From Olivibacter jilunii (GTDB lineage Bacteria; Bacteroidota; Bacteroidia; Sphingobacteriales; Sphingobacteriaceae), in assembly GCF_900607235.1 (NCBI RefSeq), contig NZ_LR027850.1, forward strand, positions 62,001 to 126,000: DNA of 64,000 nt. Direction: 5' to 3'. The notes under the pieces were generated by a model. It did not search any database, was not told the DNA's origin, and worked only from the letters and a program-made list of their open reading frames with translations. This document shows, in pieces, positions 16,167 through 25,435 of this stretch. Each line of letters starts with the position of its first letter. The stretch's first letter is position 1. Position numbers and translations under genes: made by a program.

Positions 16167-18008
16167 ATGGAATCGCTAAACGGTATTAATGCACTCACCC
16201 TCGTTTTTACGTCTATTCTCTTATTTGCCATAGCCTATCGTTTTTATGGCATTTACCTGGCAAACAAAACCTTGAAACTCAATAATCAGCATGTTACACC
16301 GGCGATTGAATTTGCAGACGGCAAAGATTATGTAGCAACCAATAAGAATGTCCTCTTTGGGCATCACTTTGCGGCGATTGCTGCAGCGGGGCCGTTGGTT
16401 GGGCCGGTTTTGGCTGCGCAGTTCGGCTATTTGCCCGGGACGCTTTGGATACTTATTGGTTGTGTGCTGGGGGGTGGCGTGCATGATATGGTCGTACTTT
16501 TTGCATCGGTACGCCATAAAGGGCAGAGCCTGGCCACCATTGCGTCCAAAGAAATTGGTAAGATTACGGGGACAGTAGCGGGCTTTGCCATCTTGTTTAT
16601 TCTTATTTTAACATTGGCAGGACTGTCTTTGGCTTGTATTAACGCGATGCACGAAGCCTCGTGGTCGCTCTTTACGGTATTGATTACGATGCCCATCGCG
16701 ATTATCATGGGTTTGATCATGCGCTATAAAGCAAACAGTGTCTTATTTGCGAGCATGCTAGGGGGCGTGCTATTGATTGCCGGAATTATTGGCGGTCATA
16801 GCTTGATGCAGCATGAAGCGATCAATAAGCTATTCAGCTGGGACATTGGCACCATTTCCATTGCCATACCTGCTTATGGTTTTATCGCATCGGTATTACC
16901 GGTATGGCTACTTTTAGTACCGCGAGATTATCTCTCGACTTATCTCAAGATAGGTACCATTGTGATGTTAGCCATTGGGGTTATTTTCATCCATCCCACT
17001 TTAGAAATGCCGGCACTTACTTCTTTCATCCATGGAGGTGGGCCGGTTATTGGAGGACCGGTACTTCCTTTTATTTTCATTGTGATTGCCTGCGGGGCTA
17101 TATCGGGTTTTCATGCGGTAATCGCGACGGGGACAACCCCCAAAATGATTGCCCATGAACGCGAAATTCTTTTTGTAGGATACGGTGCCATGTTGGTGGA
17201 AGGTTTCGTAGCGCTGATGGCGCTGATTGCCGCCTGTACGTTGATGCCCGGGGATTATTTTGCTATCAATACGCCGAAAGAAGGATACGACGCCTTTTTA
17301 GCCGCCCATCCTGCCTTACATGGGGTCGATATCGATTACTTTTCGGAAAAGATTGGGGTAGATCTTCACGGTAGAACAGGAGGTGCCGTTTCTCTTGCCG
17401 TGGGTATGGCGCATATCTTTAATAAGATCCCGGGGATGGACACCCTTATGGCCTATTGGTATAATTTTGCTATTATGTTTGAGGCGGTTTTTATTTTAAC
17501 CGCTATTGATGCCGGTACGCGTGTGGGTCGCTTCTTCTTGCAAGAGATGCTGGGCGCTGTATGGCCGAAGTTCAATGATAAGAACTGGATACCGGGAATT
17601 GTGATCAGTAGTTTGCTTTTTACTTTCGCTTGGGGTTATCTCGTTTATACCGGCAATGTAAGCAGTATTTGGCCTTTGTTCGGTATCAGCAACCAACTTT
17701 TGGCTGCTTGTGGCTTGATTGTGTGTACGACGATGCTGATCCGTTTAAATCGCGGAAAACATGCAGTCTGTGCGGCCGTACCCGGTGTTTTTATGGCTTT
17801 TATCACTTTTTGGGCAGGCTATCTGCAAATCGTTGATATCTATCTTCCTCATGGAGAATACTTGCTGGCCGGATTGGCGACGCTGGCGATGCTGCTTATG
17901 CTTGTGGTATTTATAGGAGCCTTCCGGAAATGGTATCAATTGCTGCAATTGAATAGCCATCAGACAGACTATTACGGCGAGCAGGTAAAGGAGCTTGTGG
18001 AGCGATAA
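16167..18008 (+). CDS. cstA: CstA carbon starvation protein A, inner-membrane transporter
   Basis: This 613-residue polytopic membrane protein has about 16 hydrophobic segments. It shows the CstA hallmarks: LFGHHFAAIAAAGPLVGPVL, GGVHDMVVLFASVRHKGQSL, the internal ISGFHAVIATGTTPKMI motif and the C-terminal ALFILTAIDAGTR-like stretch (here FILTAIDAGTRVGRFFLQE). CstA proteins import pyruvate and/or peptides in carbon-limited cells. The length agrees with the shorter CstA forms. It is a single-gene transcript; its stop codon TAA lies immediately against the intergenic repeat array that follows. Confidence 0.95.
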   Translation: MESLNGINALTLVFTSILLFAIAYRFYGIYLANKTLKLNNQHVTPAIEFADGKDYVATNKNVLFGHHFAAIAAAGPLVGPVLAAQFGYLPGTLWILIGCVLGGGVHDMVVLFASVRHKGQSLATIASKEIGKITGTVAGFAILFILILTLAGLSLACINAMHEASWSLFTVLITMPIAIIMGLIMRYKANSVLFASMLGGVLLIAGIIGGHSLMQHEAINKLFSWDIGTISIAIPAYGFIASVLPVWLLLVPRDYLSTYLKIGTIVMLAIGVIFIHPTLEMPALTSFIHGGGPVIGGPVLPFIFIVIACGAISGFHAVIATGTTPKMIAHEREILFVGYGAMLVEGFVALMALIAACTLMPGDYFAINTPKEGYDAFLAAHPALHGVDIDYFSEKIGVDLHGRTGGAVSLAVGMAHIFNKIPGMDTLMAYWYNFAIMFEAVFILTAIDAGTRVGRFFLQEMLGAVWPKFNDKNWIPGIVISSLLFTFAWGYLVYTGNVSSIWPLFGISNQLLAACGLIVCTTMLIRLNRGKHAVCAAVPGVFMAFITFWAGYLQIVDIYLPHGEYLLAGLATLAMLLMLVVFIGAFRKWYQLLQLNSHQTDYYGEQVKELVER

Positions 18009-18627
18009 GTTCTACGTTATAAGTTTTAAGTTATAAGTTTTAAGTTAGGGCTTTTGCTATTGCCAGTGCAACTAATAAGGCTGTAAGCTATAGGCGCTAA
18101 GCCGTAGGCGTTACCGAATACTGCTGCTGATCGGCTGTCAGAGGTCAGCGTCAGCTTTCAACCGCACATGGCCTATCCAGTTATAAGTTCTACGTTATAG
18201 GTTTTAAGTTAGGGTCTTAACGAGCTTTCAGTGATCAGCTATCAGTCGCACTAGCCCTTCTCATTATCACATTGGCTATTAAGCTATAGGCCATAAGCTA
18301 TAAGCCATAAGCTGTAGGCGTTACCGAATACTGCTGCTGATCGGCTATCAGAGGTCAGCTTTCAGCTTTCAGTCGCGCTAGCCCTTTTCATTATGACATT
18401 GACTATTAAGCTATAGGCCATAAGCTATAAGCTGTAGGCGTCACCGAATACAGCTGCTACTGCAACCATTTAACGACTCAACCATTCAACTACTTCTTAG
18501 CGACTCAACCATTTAACTACTCAACTATTCAACTTATTCTTAGCGACTCAACTATTTAACTACTCAACTATTTAACGGCTCAACTATTTAACTACTTCTT
18601 AACGACTCAACTATTCAACTACTTCCC
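18009..18627. repeat. Intergenic word-repeat array 1 (7-bp and 8-bp degenerate units)
   Basis: The first part (to about 18460) is made of consecutive heptamers. For example, 18283-18324 reads GCTATAG, GCCATAA, GCTATAA, then GCCATAA, GCTGTAG, GCGTTAC, with GTTATAA/GTTTTAA words at 18016-18050 and GCTTTCA/GTGATCA/GCTATCA words around 18224-18246. The second part (18472-18627) is made of octamers of the AACNAYTN type (AACGACTC, AACTATTT, AACTACTC). Larger duplications are superimposed: a segment around 18104 recurs 210 bases later, and a segment around 18243 recurs about 120-127 bases later. The array begins at the cstA stop codon and runs into the last codons of the convergent amidohydrolase gene. 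No protein-coding frame is seen. Confidence 0.85.
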
Positions 18628-19963
18628 TAGGCATCCATTGCCCTGCCTTCATTACCCCATCAATTTGATGGGTGTTTCTGATATCCGTTAATGGGTTTGC
18701 CTCTAAAATAAGTAAATCGGCCACTTTGCCTTTTTCGATGGTGCCATATTGCTTGTCGATGTGGAGGATTTTAGCGGCATTTTGCGTGGCAATGGAAATG
18801 GCTTCTAAGGGTGTTAAGCCCGCGCGTACAAGCAGTTCCAGTTCGCGATGTTCAGCATAACCTTGTACACGGGTCGGCGAGGCACCGGAATCGGTGCCTA
18901 ATCCCACCAGTATGCCTGCTTTTGCCATGCGCAATACGTTCGCCAGCGCATTTTTGAGGGCCAAGACTTTTCTTTCGTATTGTGGATCTTTTTTTACCTG
19001 GCTTTGGTAATCGGGGGCACTGAGCATTTCGTAGACACCCGGTTCCAATGCCTGTTTAAAGAATGGATCGTTCATCCATTCGGGATCCGAGGCATAGGCG
19101 ATAGCAAACTCATCGAGCGTGAGTGTTGGAATATAGGCCACTCGATTGGTTTTCATTTGGGTTAATAAATCGTCATCCACTAATTGATCGCGAATGCTAT
19201 GGCCAAGCACGTCGACACCATCGGCAACGAGTTGACGGGCGTCCTCCAGGTTGTACACATGCGCTACTACGGGAATACTGTGCTTATGAGCTTCTTGGAT
19301 GATGGCTTGGTATATAGAGCGGTCCATTTTTTTTGCGGTACCACCGAAATCGTCTACCCATATTTTGACAGCTTGAGGTTTATATTGCATTAATTGGTCC
19401 ATCAAGGCAGGTACTTCTGAAGCGTTTGTTGGCCGATAGAGTAGATCCATGGGCGAACCGGTGGGTACCGCTCCCGGAACATTGAAACCAATGCCCGCTG
19501 AAAACAGTCGCGCGCCGTCCAATTGCCCATTTTTGAGCGAATCGTATAGTTGATTTTCAAATAACAACGGTCGGTCGGTGCCCATAGAAAGGACCTGTAA
19601 GATGCCATATTGTTGATATTTTCGCAACTGGCGCAGTATGTTTCCCCGTGTAAAATTTTCCGCACTGGCTGATGTTCCTTTCAAGGTGCCGATATGTACA
19701 TGTGCACTGATAAAAGCAGGAAGAACTGTTTTTCCAGCGAGATTGATCACTTTTGCATCGCTTGTATCTAATTGGGAATCAATCGCAGCAATGAGGCCAT
19801 TGAAAATGGCTATATCGGCTTGACGGGGGGCCGCACCGGTTCCATCAATTACCAAGGCATCTTTTAATATTATTTTTGTGTCATCAGCGGTGTCAGCTTC
19901 TTGGCGAGAGGAAGAGCAGGCAAGGAAGAATAAAAGCAAAAGGAATAGCAATAATTTGTCCAT
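18611..19963 (-). CDS. Amidohydrolase-family lipoprotein (imidazolonepropionase-like)
   Basis: This 450-residue metal-dependent hydrolase has a lipobox LFFLACS (Cys16). The beta-sandwich (ILKDALVIDGTGAAPRQADI) is followed by the metal-binding HVH (His88, His90), a lysine-strand region (VKIWVDD), further ligands in PVVAHVYN and VLGHSI, and the catalytic aspartate in GLGTDSGASPTR. The tail IEKGKVADLLILEANPLTDI is typical. Related proteins are annotated as imidazolonepropionase-, prolidase- or carboxypeptidase-like, and the true substrate is unknown. It would face the periplasm or surface. Its final residues EVVE and stop codon are encoded by octamer words of the adjoining repeat array, so the 3' end seems to have been remodelled by the repeat. 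Confidence 0.87.
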   Translation of the reverse strand: MDKLLLFLLLLFFLACSSSRQEADTADDTKIILKDALVIDGTGAAPRQADIAIFNGLIAAIDSQLDTSDAKVINLAGKTVLPAFISAHVHIGTLKGTSASAENFTRGNILRQLRKYQQYGILQVLSMGTDRPLLFENQLYDSLKNGQLDGARLFSAGIGFNVPGAVPTGSPMDLLYRPTNASEVPALMDQLMQYKPQAVKIWVDDFGGTAKKMDRSIYQAIIQEAHKHSIPVVAHVYNLEDARQLVADGVDVLGHSIRDQLVDDDLLTQMKTNRVAYIPTLTLDEFAIAYASDPEWMNDPFFKQALEPGVYEMLSAPDYQSQVKKDPQYERKVLALKNALANVLRMAKAGILVGLGTDSGASPTRVQGYAEHRELELLVRAGLTPLEAISIATQNAAKILHIDKQYGTIEKGKVADLLILEANPLTDIRNTHQIDGVMKAGQWMPREVVE

Positions 19964-20036
19964 AGCTGTCTATATTGGGCGTTTAAAGTTAGCAATTTGT
20001 TTTTTTAACGTGCGGGGCAAATCACACATCGTACCA

Positions 20037-20068
20037 CTTGCATAACGTGCAGGGATTGCCTATGTTTG
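20037..20068 (+). promoter_or_regulatory. Bacteroidota-type promoter for the sigma factor gene
   Basis: CTTG (20037-20040) is followed after 20 bases by TATGTTTG (20061-20068), matching the TTG / TAnnTTTG arrangement of the housekeeping sigma factor of Bacteroidota. Transcription would start near 20075, giving an untranslated leader of about 107 bases before ATG 20182. Confidence 0.65.
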
Positions 20069-20181
20069 CCTCAATCCGTGTCTATGCATAAATTTATGCA
20101 AAGCCGAGTATAAACCCAAAAGCATTTTTAATATTAATTTAATATAAAAGACATCTTTTTTGGCTCATTTTGCCTGTTGAT

Positions 20182-20817
20182 ATGGATATCGAAAAGCTAA
20201 GCGAAACTCAGCATGCTGAAGGCGTTGGTTGCAAAGCCGGCCCTTCTGACACGGCCTTAGCGGATGCTATTCGGCAGGGAGATACGCGTGCTTTTCAGTT
20301 GTTCTATGATCGATTTTACCTGAGGCTACTGGTTCAGCTTAAATTGCTTTCGACTGATTTTCAGTTGGCGGAGGACATTTGTCAGGATGCATTTGTACGG
20401 CTTTGGGAAAAGCGCGAGTCGATCGATCCATCCAAATCACTACAGGCTTACCTGCGCAAGATAGCTCACCACCTTTTTATCGACCTAAAACGAAAACAAC
20501 AACTTCAACAGGTTTGGAATCAGGAAAGGGCTACGGAACCATGCTTGGAGGAAACGGTGCTTGAAAACCTTTATCATAAGGAACTGAACGATAAATTGCA
20601 AGAAGCCTTACAGTTATTGCCGGAGGAAAAGCAGCAAATTTTCCGGCTCAGCCGCGAACAACAGTTGAGCTATAAAGAAATCGCTCAGCTTGAAAATACT
20701 ACACCTAAAGCCATCGAACGTCATATGGCAAGAACAAATGCATTCTTAAAGCGCTACCTACGCGAGTATACTGACTTAGCTTACCTTTTCGTGGTCGGTC
20801 TTTTTCTAGGGAAATAA
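20182..20817 (+). CDS. ECF sigma factor with hydrophobic C-terminal tail
   Basis: This sigma-70 family protein is about 211 residues from ATG 20182; an in-frame TTG at 20170 could add four residues but is less likely. Region 2 includes FQLFYDRFYLRLLVQLKLL and EDICQDAFVRLWEKRESI. Region 4 includes LLPEEKQQIFRLSREQQLSY and YKEIAQLENTTPKAIERHM. The protein ends with a hydrophobic stretch (AYLFVVGLFLGK) that could touch the membrane. A FecR anti-sigma gene starts 62 bases downstream, followed by SusC with STN and SusD, the standard order of a trans-envelope signalling utilisation locus. It would direct transcription of the receptor genes when the anti-sigma factor is released. Confidence 0.92.
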   Translation: MDIEKLSETQHAEGVGCKAGPSDTALADAIRQGDTRAFQLFYDRFYLRLLVQLKLLSTDFQLAEDICQDAFVRLWEKRESIDPSKSLQAYLRKIAHHLFIDLKRKQQLQQVWNQERATEPCLEETVLENLYHKELNDKLQEALQLLPEEKQQIFRLSREQQLSYKEIAQLENTTPKAIERHMARTNAFLKRYLREYTDLAYLFVVGLFLGK

Positions 20818-20879
20818 AAAAAATTTAAAGGGAGAGGGGGATGTGAGCTCCTTGTTCGTATACACTTTATCATAAAGAC

Positions 20880-21881
20880 ATGAAGTATACGACACACCGA
20901 TATATCCATAAACTCTTAGCCGGCACCTTGCTGGAGGAAGAGCGGTTGGAATTGATTAATTGGTTTGATAACCTTTCAGCGGAAGAATCTCAGGCTTTTT
21001 TCGAAGAGCTGGGGCAATATATGGATCGTTTGGATGACGAGCAAGTAGCTCGTTTAGAGGATGTGTTGCAGCACCTGCGAGAACAATCCATCAGTACCGT
21101 GGCGGCAAGCAAATCGAGGAGCTTGTCCTTCTGGAAGGTGGCAGCCATCATCACTTTATTGCTTGTTGGAAGTGTGGTCTTGCTAAATTATTTGAACAAG
21201 AGAGAAGCCTTGTCTTCGGAATCCGCAAAGACATTGGTATGGAAGACAATAACGAATCCCGCCCGTACCCGCACCAAGCTGCGTTTGCCCGATAGTTCGT
21301 GGGTGTGGTTAAACGCAGGCAGTAAATTGGTATATCCGGAGCAATTTGATGATTCCGTTCGTTTAGTCAAGTTAATAGGAGAGGCTTTTTTTGAGATACA
21401 AGAAGATAACCAAAGACCCTTTTACGTGGAATCCTCAAGGCTAGTTACGCAAGTATTGGGAACCGCTTTTAATATGAAAGTTTTTGAGCATGAGCCTTTG
21501 GTGGTTACTGTACAGTCGGGCAAAGTGAAAGTAGCCGGTGAAAAGGAGGAGCGGGTATTGGCACCGAATCAACAAGTTGAGTACTTGGAAGGAATGGGTT
21601 TATCGGCGGTGAAAGCCGTAGACGCCTCGGTAAGCGCGAGCTGGCGAAATGGGGTGCTCAACTTAAATAATAAAACCCTTTGGCAGGCGACACGCGAAAT
21701 GGAGCGCTGGTATGGTGTAACGATCCGTATTGATAAAGAAAAATTAAAGAATTGCGTGATAGCCGGGGAGCATACCAATACCGGTTTATATAATGTGTTA
21801 AACTCGTTGGCTTTTGTCTTGAAGCTGCGGTATACAACTAACGGAAATGAAATCGTCATTACAGACGGAAAGTGTCCTTAA
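20880..21881 (+). CDS. FecR-family anti-sigma factor
   Basis: This 333-residue inner-membrane regulator has a cytoplasmic N-terminal domain (about 1-80) that should hold the neighbouring sigma factor and one membrane segment at about 86-105 (KVAAIITLLLVGSVVLLNYL). A periplasmic FecR domain lies at about 120-225 (RTKLRLPDSSWVWLNAGSKL, GEAFFEIQEDNQRPFYV). A C-terminal DUF4974-like domain lies at about 255-330 (LWQATREMERWYGVTIRID), the part that contacts the STN domain of the SusC receptor. It lies between its cognate sigma gene and its SusC, consistent with SusC-to-FecR-to-sigma signalling. Confidence 0.93.
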   Translation: MKYTTHRYIHKLLAGTLLEEERLELINWFDNLSAEESQAFFEELGQYMDRLDDEQVARLEDVLQHLREQSISTVAASKSRSLSFWKVAAIITLLLVGSVVLLNYLNKREALSSESAKTLVWKTITNPARTRTKLRLPDSSWVWLNAGSKLVYPEQFDDSVRLVKLIGEAFFEIQEDNQRPFYVESSRLVTQVLGTAFNMKVFEHEPLVVTVQSGKVKVAGEKEERVLAPNQQVEYLEGMGLSAVKAVDASVSASWRNGVLNLNNKTLWQATREMERWYGVTIRIDKEKLKNCVIAGEHTNTGLYNVLNSLAFVLKLRYTTNGNEIVITDGKCP

Positions 21882-21938
21882 TTGATCAACCTCAAAAATA
21901 ATAAAATGAAACCGACATAGCATAAAATACATAAAGAA

Positions 21939-21964
21939 GCGGGAACATCGGATAATGTTCCCGC
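21939..21964 (+). promoter_or_regulatory. Hairpin in the FecR-SusC spacer
   Basis: GCGGGAACAT (21939-21948) pairs perfectly with ATGTTCCCGC (21955-21964), leaving a six-base loop. No T-run follows, so a plain intrinsic terminator is unlikely. A comparable hairpin occupies the same place in the other FecR-SusC spacer (35629-35662). It could mark RNA processing or differential expression between regulator and receptor genes. Confidence 0.55.
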
Positions 21965-22047
21965 CGACGGCAGCTTAACAATACTTTGGCCGGTAAGAAA
22001 AGCTGCTACGGATTAACGAACTCAATATTCATTAAACACTCAAAATT

Positions 22048-25000
22048 ATGAAATTAATACTACAACAAGTAGTAATTAGGATAGTTATGCGTATCGCAAC
22101 CATTATTGCGTTTCTTATAATAAGCTTATCCTGTTCTTTTGCCACTACAGGAAAAGCACAGGGACTCGCAACGCTGACCGTTCACTTGGATATGAAACAG
22201 GCAACCGTTAAGCAAGTGCTCGAAGTGTTGGAGTCGAAAATAAACTATAAATTCTTATATCCAAAAGCCTTGGATAGTTATAAAAGTCCGGTTTCAATCT
22301 CCGGAACTTATGCGGTATCGGATATTTTGGTGGAGCTTGCGACCCAAACCGGATTGTCTTTCCGACAAATTAACCATACCATCGCCGTGTCGCTCAACAA
22401 TGTGAAGGCTAAGAGTGATGCGATAAAACAACTGCTGGTAAGCGGTCGTGTAACCGACTCCTTGGGAAACGCCTTACCGGGAGCCAGTGTGCTGGTGAAA
22501 GGCGGTGGCAAGGGTGCGAATACCGATAGTCAAGGGCATTATCGTATTCAGGCCGCTAAGGGTGATGTACTCTTGTTCTCTTATGTGGGCTATCGACAAT
22601 TGGAAGTGCCGGTAGAAGGAAAGCAAACGATCGATGTGCAATTGCATGAAGAAGGTGCCGCTTTGAGTGAAGTAGTAGTGGTTGGCTATGGTGTACAAAA
22701 GAAAGCCACAGTAACGGGAGCGGTTGCAACGGTTTCGGGGAAAGAGATCAATAAGGCGCCTACGACCCATGTAGCCAATACGCTGGCAGGACGTGTAGCG
22801 GGGATTACCGGACTGGAAAAGACTGGCGAACCGGGTTCTGGCGGAGCGCAACTGTTTATACGCGGACAAAGTACGCTGGGCGATAATAGCCCGCTATTAG
22901 TTGTCGACGGAGTACCGAGTTTATTGGGAGGACTTGACAAATTGGACCCGAATGACATTGAAACGGTATCGGTATTAAAAGATGCCTCCGCTTCGATTTA
23001 TGGTGCCAGAGCAGCGAACGGTGTTATCCTAGTAAAAACGAAACGTGGAATTGACGGAAAGCCGACGCTCGATTATAGCTTTAACCAGGGTTTTGTGACT
23101 CCAACGAGAATGCCCAAAATGGCTGATGCTCCGTTATACGCGCAACTGACCAATGAGATTCTTGAATATGCGGGGCAGCCTATTAAATTTTCGGCAGAAG
23201 ATATCCAGGAATTTGCCGATGGTTCTTCACCTTATACCCATCCGAACACGGATTGGATCGATGCGGTTATTAAACCGCTTTCCTTACAGAATCGACATAA
23301 TTTAGGGTTGCGCGGGGGATCGGAGAATATCAAGTACTTTGTTTCATTGGGCTCCCAATATGAAGATGCCGTGTACAGGAATAGTGCAACCAATTATAAG
23401 CAACAAAACTTACGGGTTAATTTGGATGCAAAGGTCAATGAATATATACAATTGAGCTTTGATTTGCAGGGTCGGCATACGAACCGAAATTATGCGCCGC
23501 GCGGAGCGGGCGATATTTTCCGGTTTATTCAACGTGGTCGACCAACGGAAACAGCCATTTGGCCAAACGGCCTCCCCGGGCCGGATATTGAAGGGGGTAA
23601 TAACCCCGTAGTGACATCCACAGAGGAAGCTGGGTATAACCACCATGTGATTAACCTCGGGAATGCGATTATTGGTTATAAAATCAAGATTCCGGGAGTT
23701 GAAGGCTTATTTGTGGATGGAACCTATGCAGCGAGTGTAGAGGTGCTGCACCGCAAAAATTTTGTAAAGCCTTGGACCTTGTATTCCTTTGGCGGTTTTG
23801 ACGAAAATAACGAGCCGAAGTTGGTCGCCGCCCAACGGGGTGTTAATTCGCCGGAACTGACCGAACGTTACGATCAGAATCAGCAGGTTCTTTTTAATAC
23901 AAAGATCAACTATGTACGCTCTTTCGGCAAGCATAGTCTGAATAGCTTTGTGGCATATGAGCAAAATGTGGATAAGGGAACCAACATTCTGGGCTATCGT
24001 CGGGACTTTATATCCCCGGTGGTTGACCAACTTTTTGCGGGAGGTCAGGACATGCGCAGGGTGGAAGGGTATGGCTATGAATTTGCCCGAAGAAATTATT
24101 TTGGTAGAGTATCCTATCAATACAATGATACCTATTTACTCGACCTTAATTTTCGGGTAGATGGTTCGCAGAACTTTCCCGCGGGGAAACGTTATGGTTT
24201 CTTTCCCGGGGTGTCAGCCGGTTGGGTCTTATCCAATGAATCTTTTTGGACCAAATATGCGAAAACAGTCAATTTCATGAAATTAAGGGCCTCTTATGGG
24301 CAAATGGGAAATGATAAAATCGATAATTTCCAGTTCTTAAGTAATTATGGTTTTGAGAAAAATAGTGTTCTCCAGGGAGCAATTTTCGGAGATAACCTAA
24401 CCTTCAATCCCGCAATTTATCCAGTGAGAGTGGCTAATCCCAATATTACCTGGGAGGTAGCCAATACCTTAAACGTCGGTTTGGAAGCTCAATTATGGAA
24501 TGGTCGTTTCGGACTGGAATTCGATTATTTCCGTGCAGATCGTGATAAAATTCTTATTCAGCGTGCGCAGTCAATACCACAGTATGCAGGGTTTTCCTTA
24601 CCTGACGAGAATTTAGGAAAAGTTCGTAACCAAGGTTTTGACGCGGTATTAAGCCATCGGAATACCTTCGGGAATTTACGAATGGACATCAGTGGCACCG
24701 TTTCCTTTGCGCGCAACAAGATTCTGTTTTGGGATGAATCCCAAAATATCCCGGCATACCAACAATATACCGGTTCTCGCATTGGATCCGGGCTCTATTA
24801 CCATGCCATCGGGGTATTCAAAAATGAAGAGGAGCTGGAAAATTATCCTCATTGGTCAGGTGCTCGCCCGGGAGATGTGATCTTTGAGGACTTTAACCGA
24901 GATGGCAAAATAGATGCGTTGGATCGTATCCGTTTTGAACCTTCTTTCCCCGAGTGGAATTTCGGATTGAATATTAATTTGCAATACAAAAACTTTGATC

Positions 25001-25425
25001 TTTCGGCGCTTTTTCAGGGCGCTACCGGAGGCTCGCAATATGTGCGAACCGAGTCGGGCCTGATCGGGAATTTTCCCCTTGCTTTTGTAGAAAATCGCTG
25101 GACACCGGATAATCCGAACACGAATGTTCCTCGTGTATACGATACGCGTGAGTATTGGATTACGCAGGGCAATTCCCATTGGTTATGGGATACCGATTAT
25201 GTTCGTCTGAAGACCTTACAGGTTGGTTATTCCCTTCCGGCACACGTGATCGAAAAAATCAAGCTGAAAGGTTTACGCTTTTATCTCAGTGGACAAAACC
25301 TGTTTACTTGGGATAAAATGAAGATTTTTGATCCTGAAATCCATGACAGAGAGGATAATGGAAATCAAGCTCATTATTATCCCCAAATCAAGATCTATAA
25401 TATAGGTGCTAATATCACTTTCTAA
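22048..25425 (+). CDS. SusC-family TonB-linked receptor with STN signalling domain
   Basis: This 1125-residue outer-membrane transporter has a signal peptide (about 1-38) and an STN secretin/TonB short N-terminal domain (about 42-115; VKQVLEVLESKINYKFLYP). A carboxypeptidase-regulatory-like domain (about 130-200), the signature SEVVVVGYGVQKKA (207-220), a plug ending in ASIYGARAANGVILVKTKRG, and the barrel follow. The STN domain is the part that signals substrate occupancy to the FecR protein encoded just upstream. It is partnered by the SusD gene 10 bases downstream and by two phosphoesterases, which suggests import of phosphate-containing oligomers. Confidence 0.95.
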   Translation: MKLILQQVVIRIVMRIATIIAFLIISLSCSFATTGKAQGLATLTVHLDMKQATVKQVLEVLESKINYKFLYPKALDSYKSPVSISGTYAVSDILVELATQTGLSFRQINHTIAVSLNNVKAKSDAIKQLLVSGRVTDSLGNALPGASVLVKGGGKGANTDSQGHYRIQAAKGDVLLFSYVGYRQLEVPVEGKQTIDVQLHEEGAALSEVVVVGYGVQKKATVTGAVATVSGKEINKAPTTHVANTLAGRVAGITGLEKTGEPGSGGAQLFIRGQSTLGDNSPLLVVDGVPSLLGGLDKLDPNDIETVSVLKDASASIYGARAANGVILVKTKRGIDGKPTLDYSFNQGFVTPTRMPKMADAPLYAQLTNEILEYAGQPIKFSAEDIQEFADGSSPYTHPNTDWIDAVIKPLSLQNRHNLGLRGGSENIKYFVSLGSQYEDAVYRNSATNYKQQNLRVNLDAKVNEYIQLSFDLQGRHTNRNYAPRGAGDIFRFIQRGRPTETAIWPNGLPGPDIEGGNNPVVTSTEEAGYNHHVINLGNAIIGYKIKIPGVEGLFVDGTYAASVEVLHRKNFVKPWTLYSFGGFDENNEPKLVAAQRGVNSPELTERYDQNQQVLFNTKINYVRSFGKHSLNSFVAYEQNVDKGTNILGYRRDFISPVVDQLFAGGQDMRRVEGYGYEFARRNYFGRVSYQYNDTYLLDLNFRVDGSQNFPAGKRYGFFPGVSAGWVLSNESFWTKYAKTVNFMKLRASYGQMGNDKIDNFQFLSNYGFEKNSVLQGAIFGDNLTFNPAIYPVRVANPNITWEVANTLNVGLEAQLWNGRFGLEFDYFRADRDKILIQRAQSIPQYAGFSLPDENLGKVRNQGFDAVLSHRNTFGNLRMDISGTVSFARNKILFWDESQNIPAYQQYTGSRIGSGLYYHAIGVFKNEEELENYPHWSGARPGDVIFEDFNRDGKIDALDRIRFEPSFPEWNFGLNINLQYKNFDLSALFQGATGGSQYVRTESGLIGNFPLAFVENRWTPDNPNTNVPRVYDTREYWITQGNSHWLWDTDYVRLKTLQVGYSLPAHVIEKIKLKGLRFYLSGQNLFTWDKMKIFDPEIHDREDNGNQAHYYPQIKIYNIGANITF

Positions 25426-25435
25426 AAGCTAAATC

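Noticed and set aside
22474-22869. Minus-strand frame of 131 codons
   Set aside because: Antisense shadow of a well-supported SusC gene; low-complexity translation.
23707-24120. Minus-strand frame of 137 codons
   Set aside because: Antisense shadow within SusC; no signal or motif.
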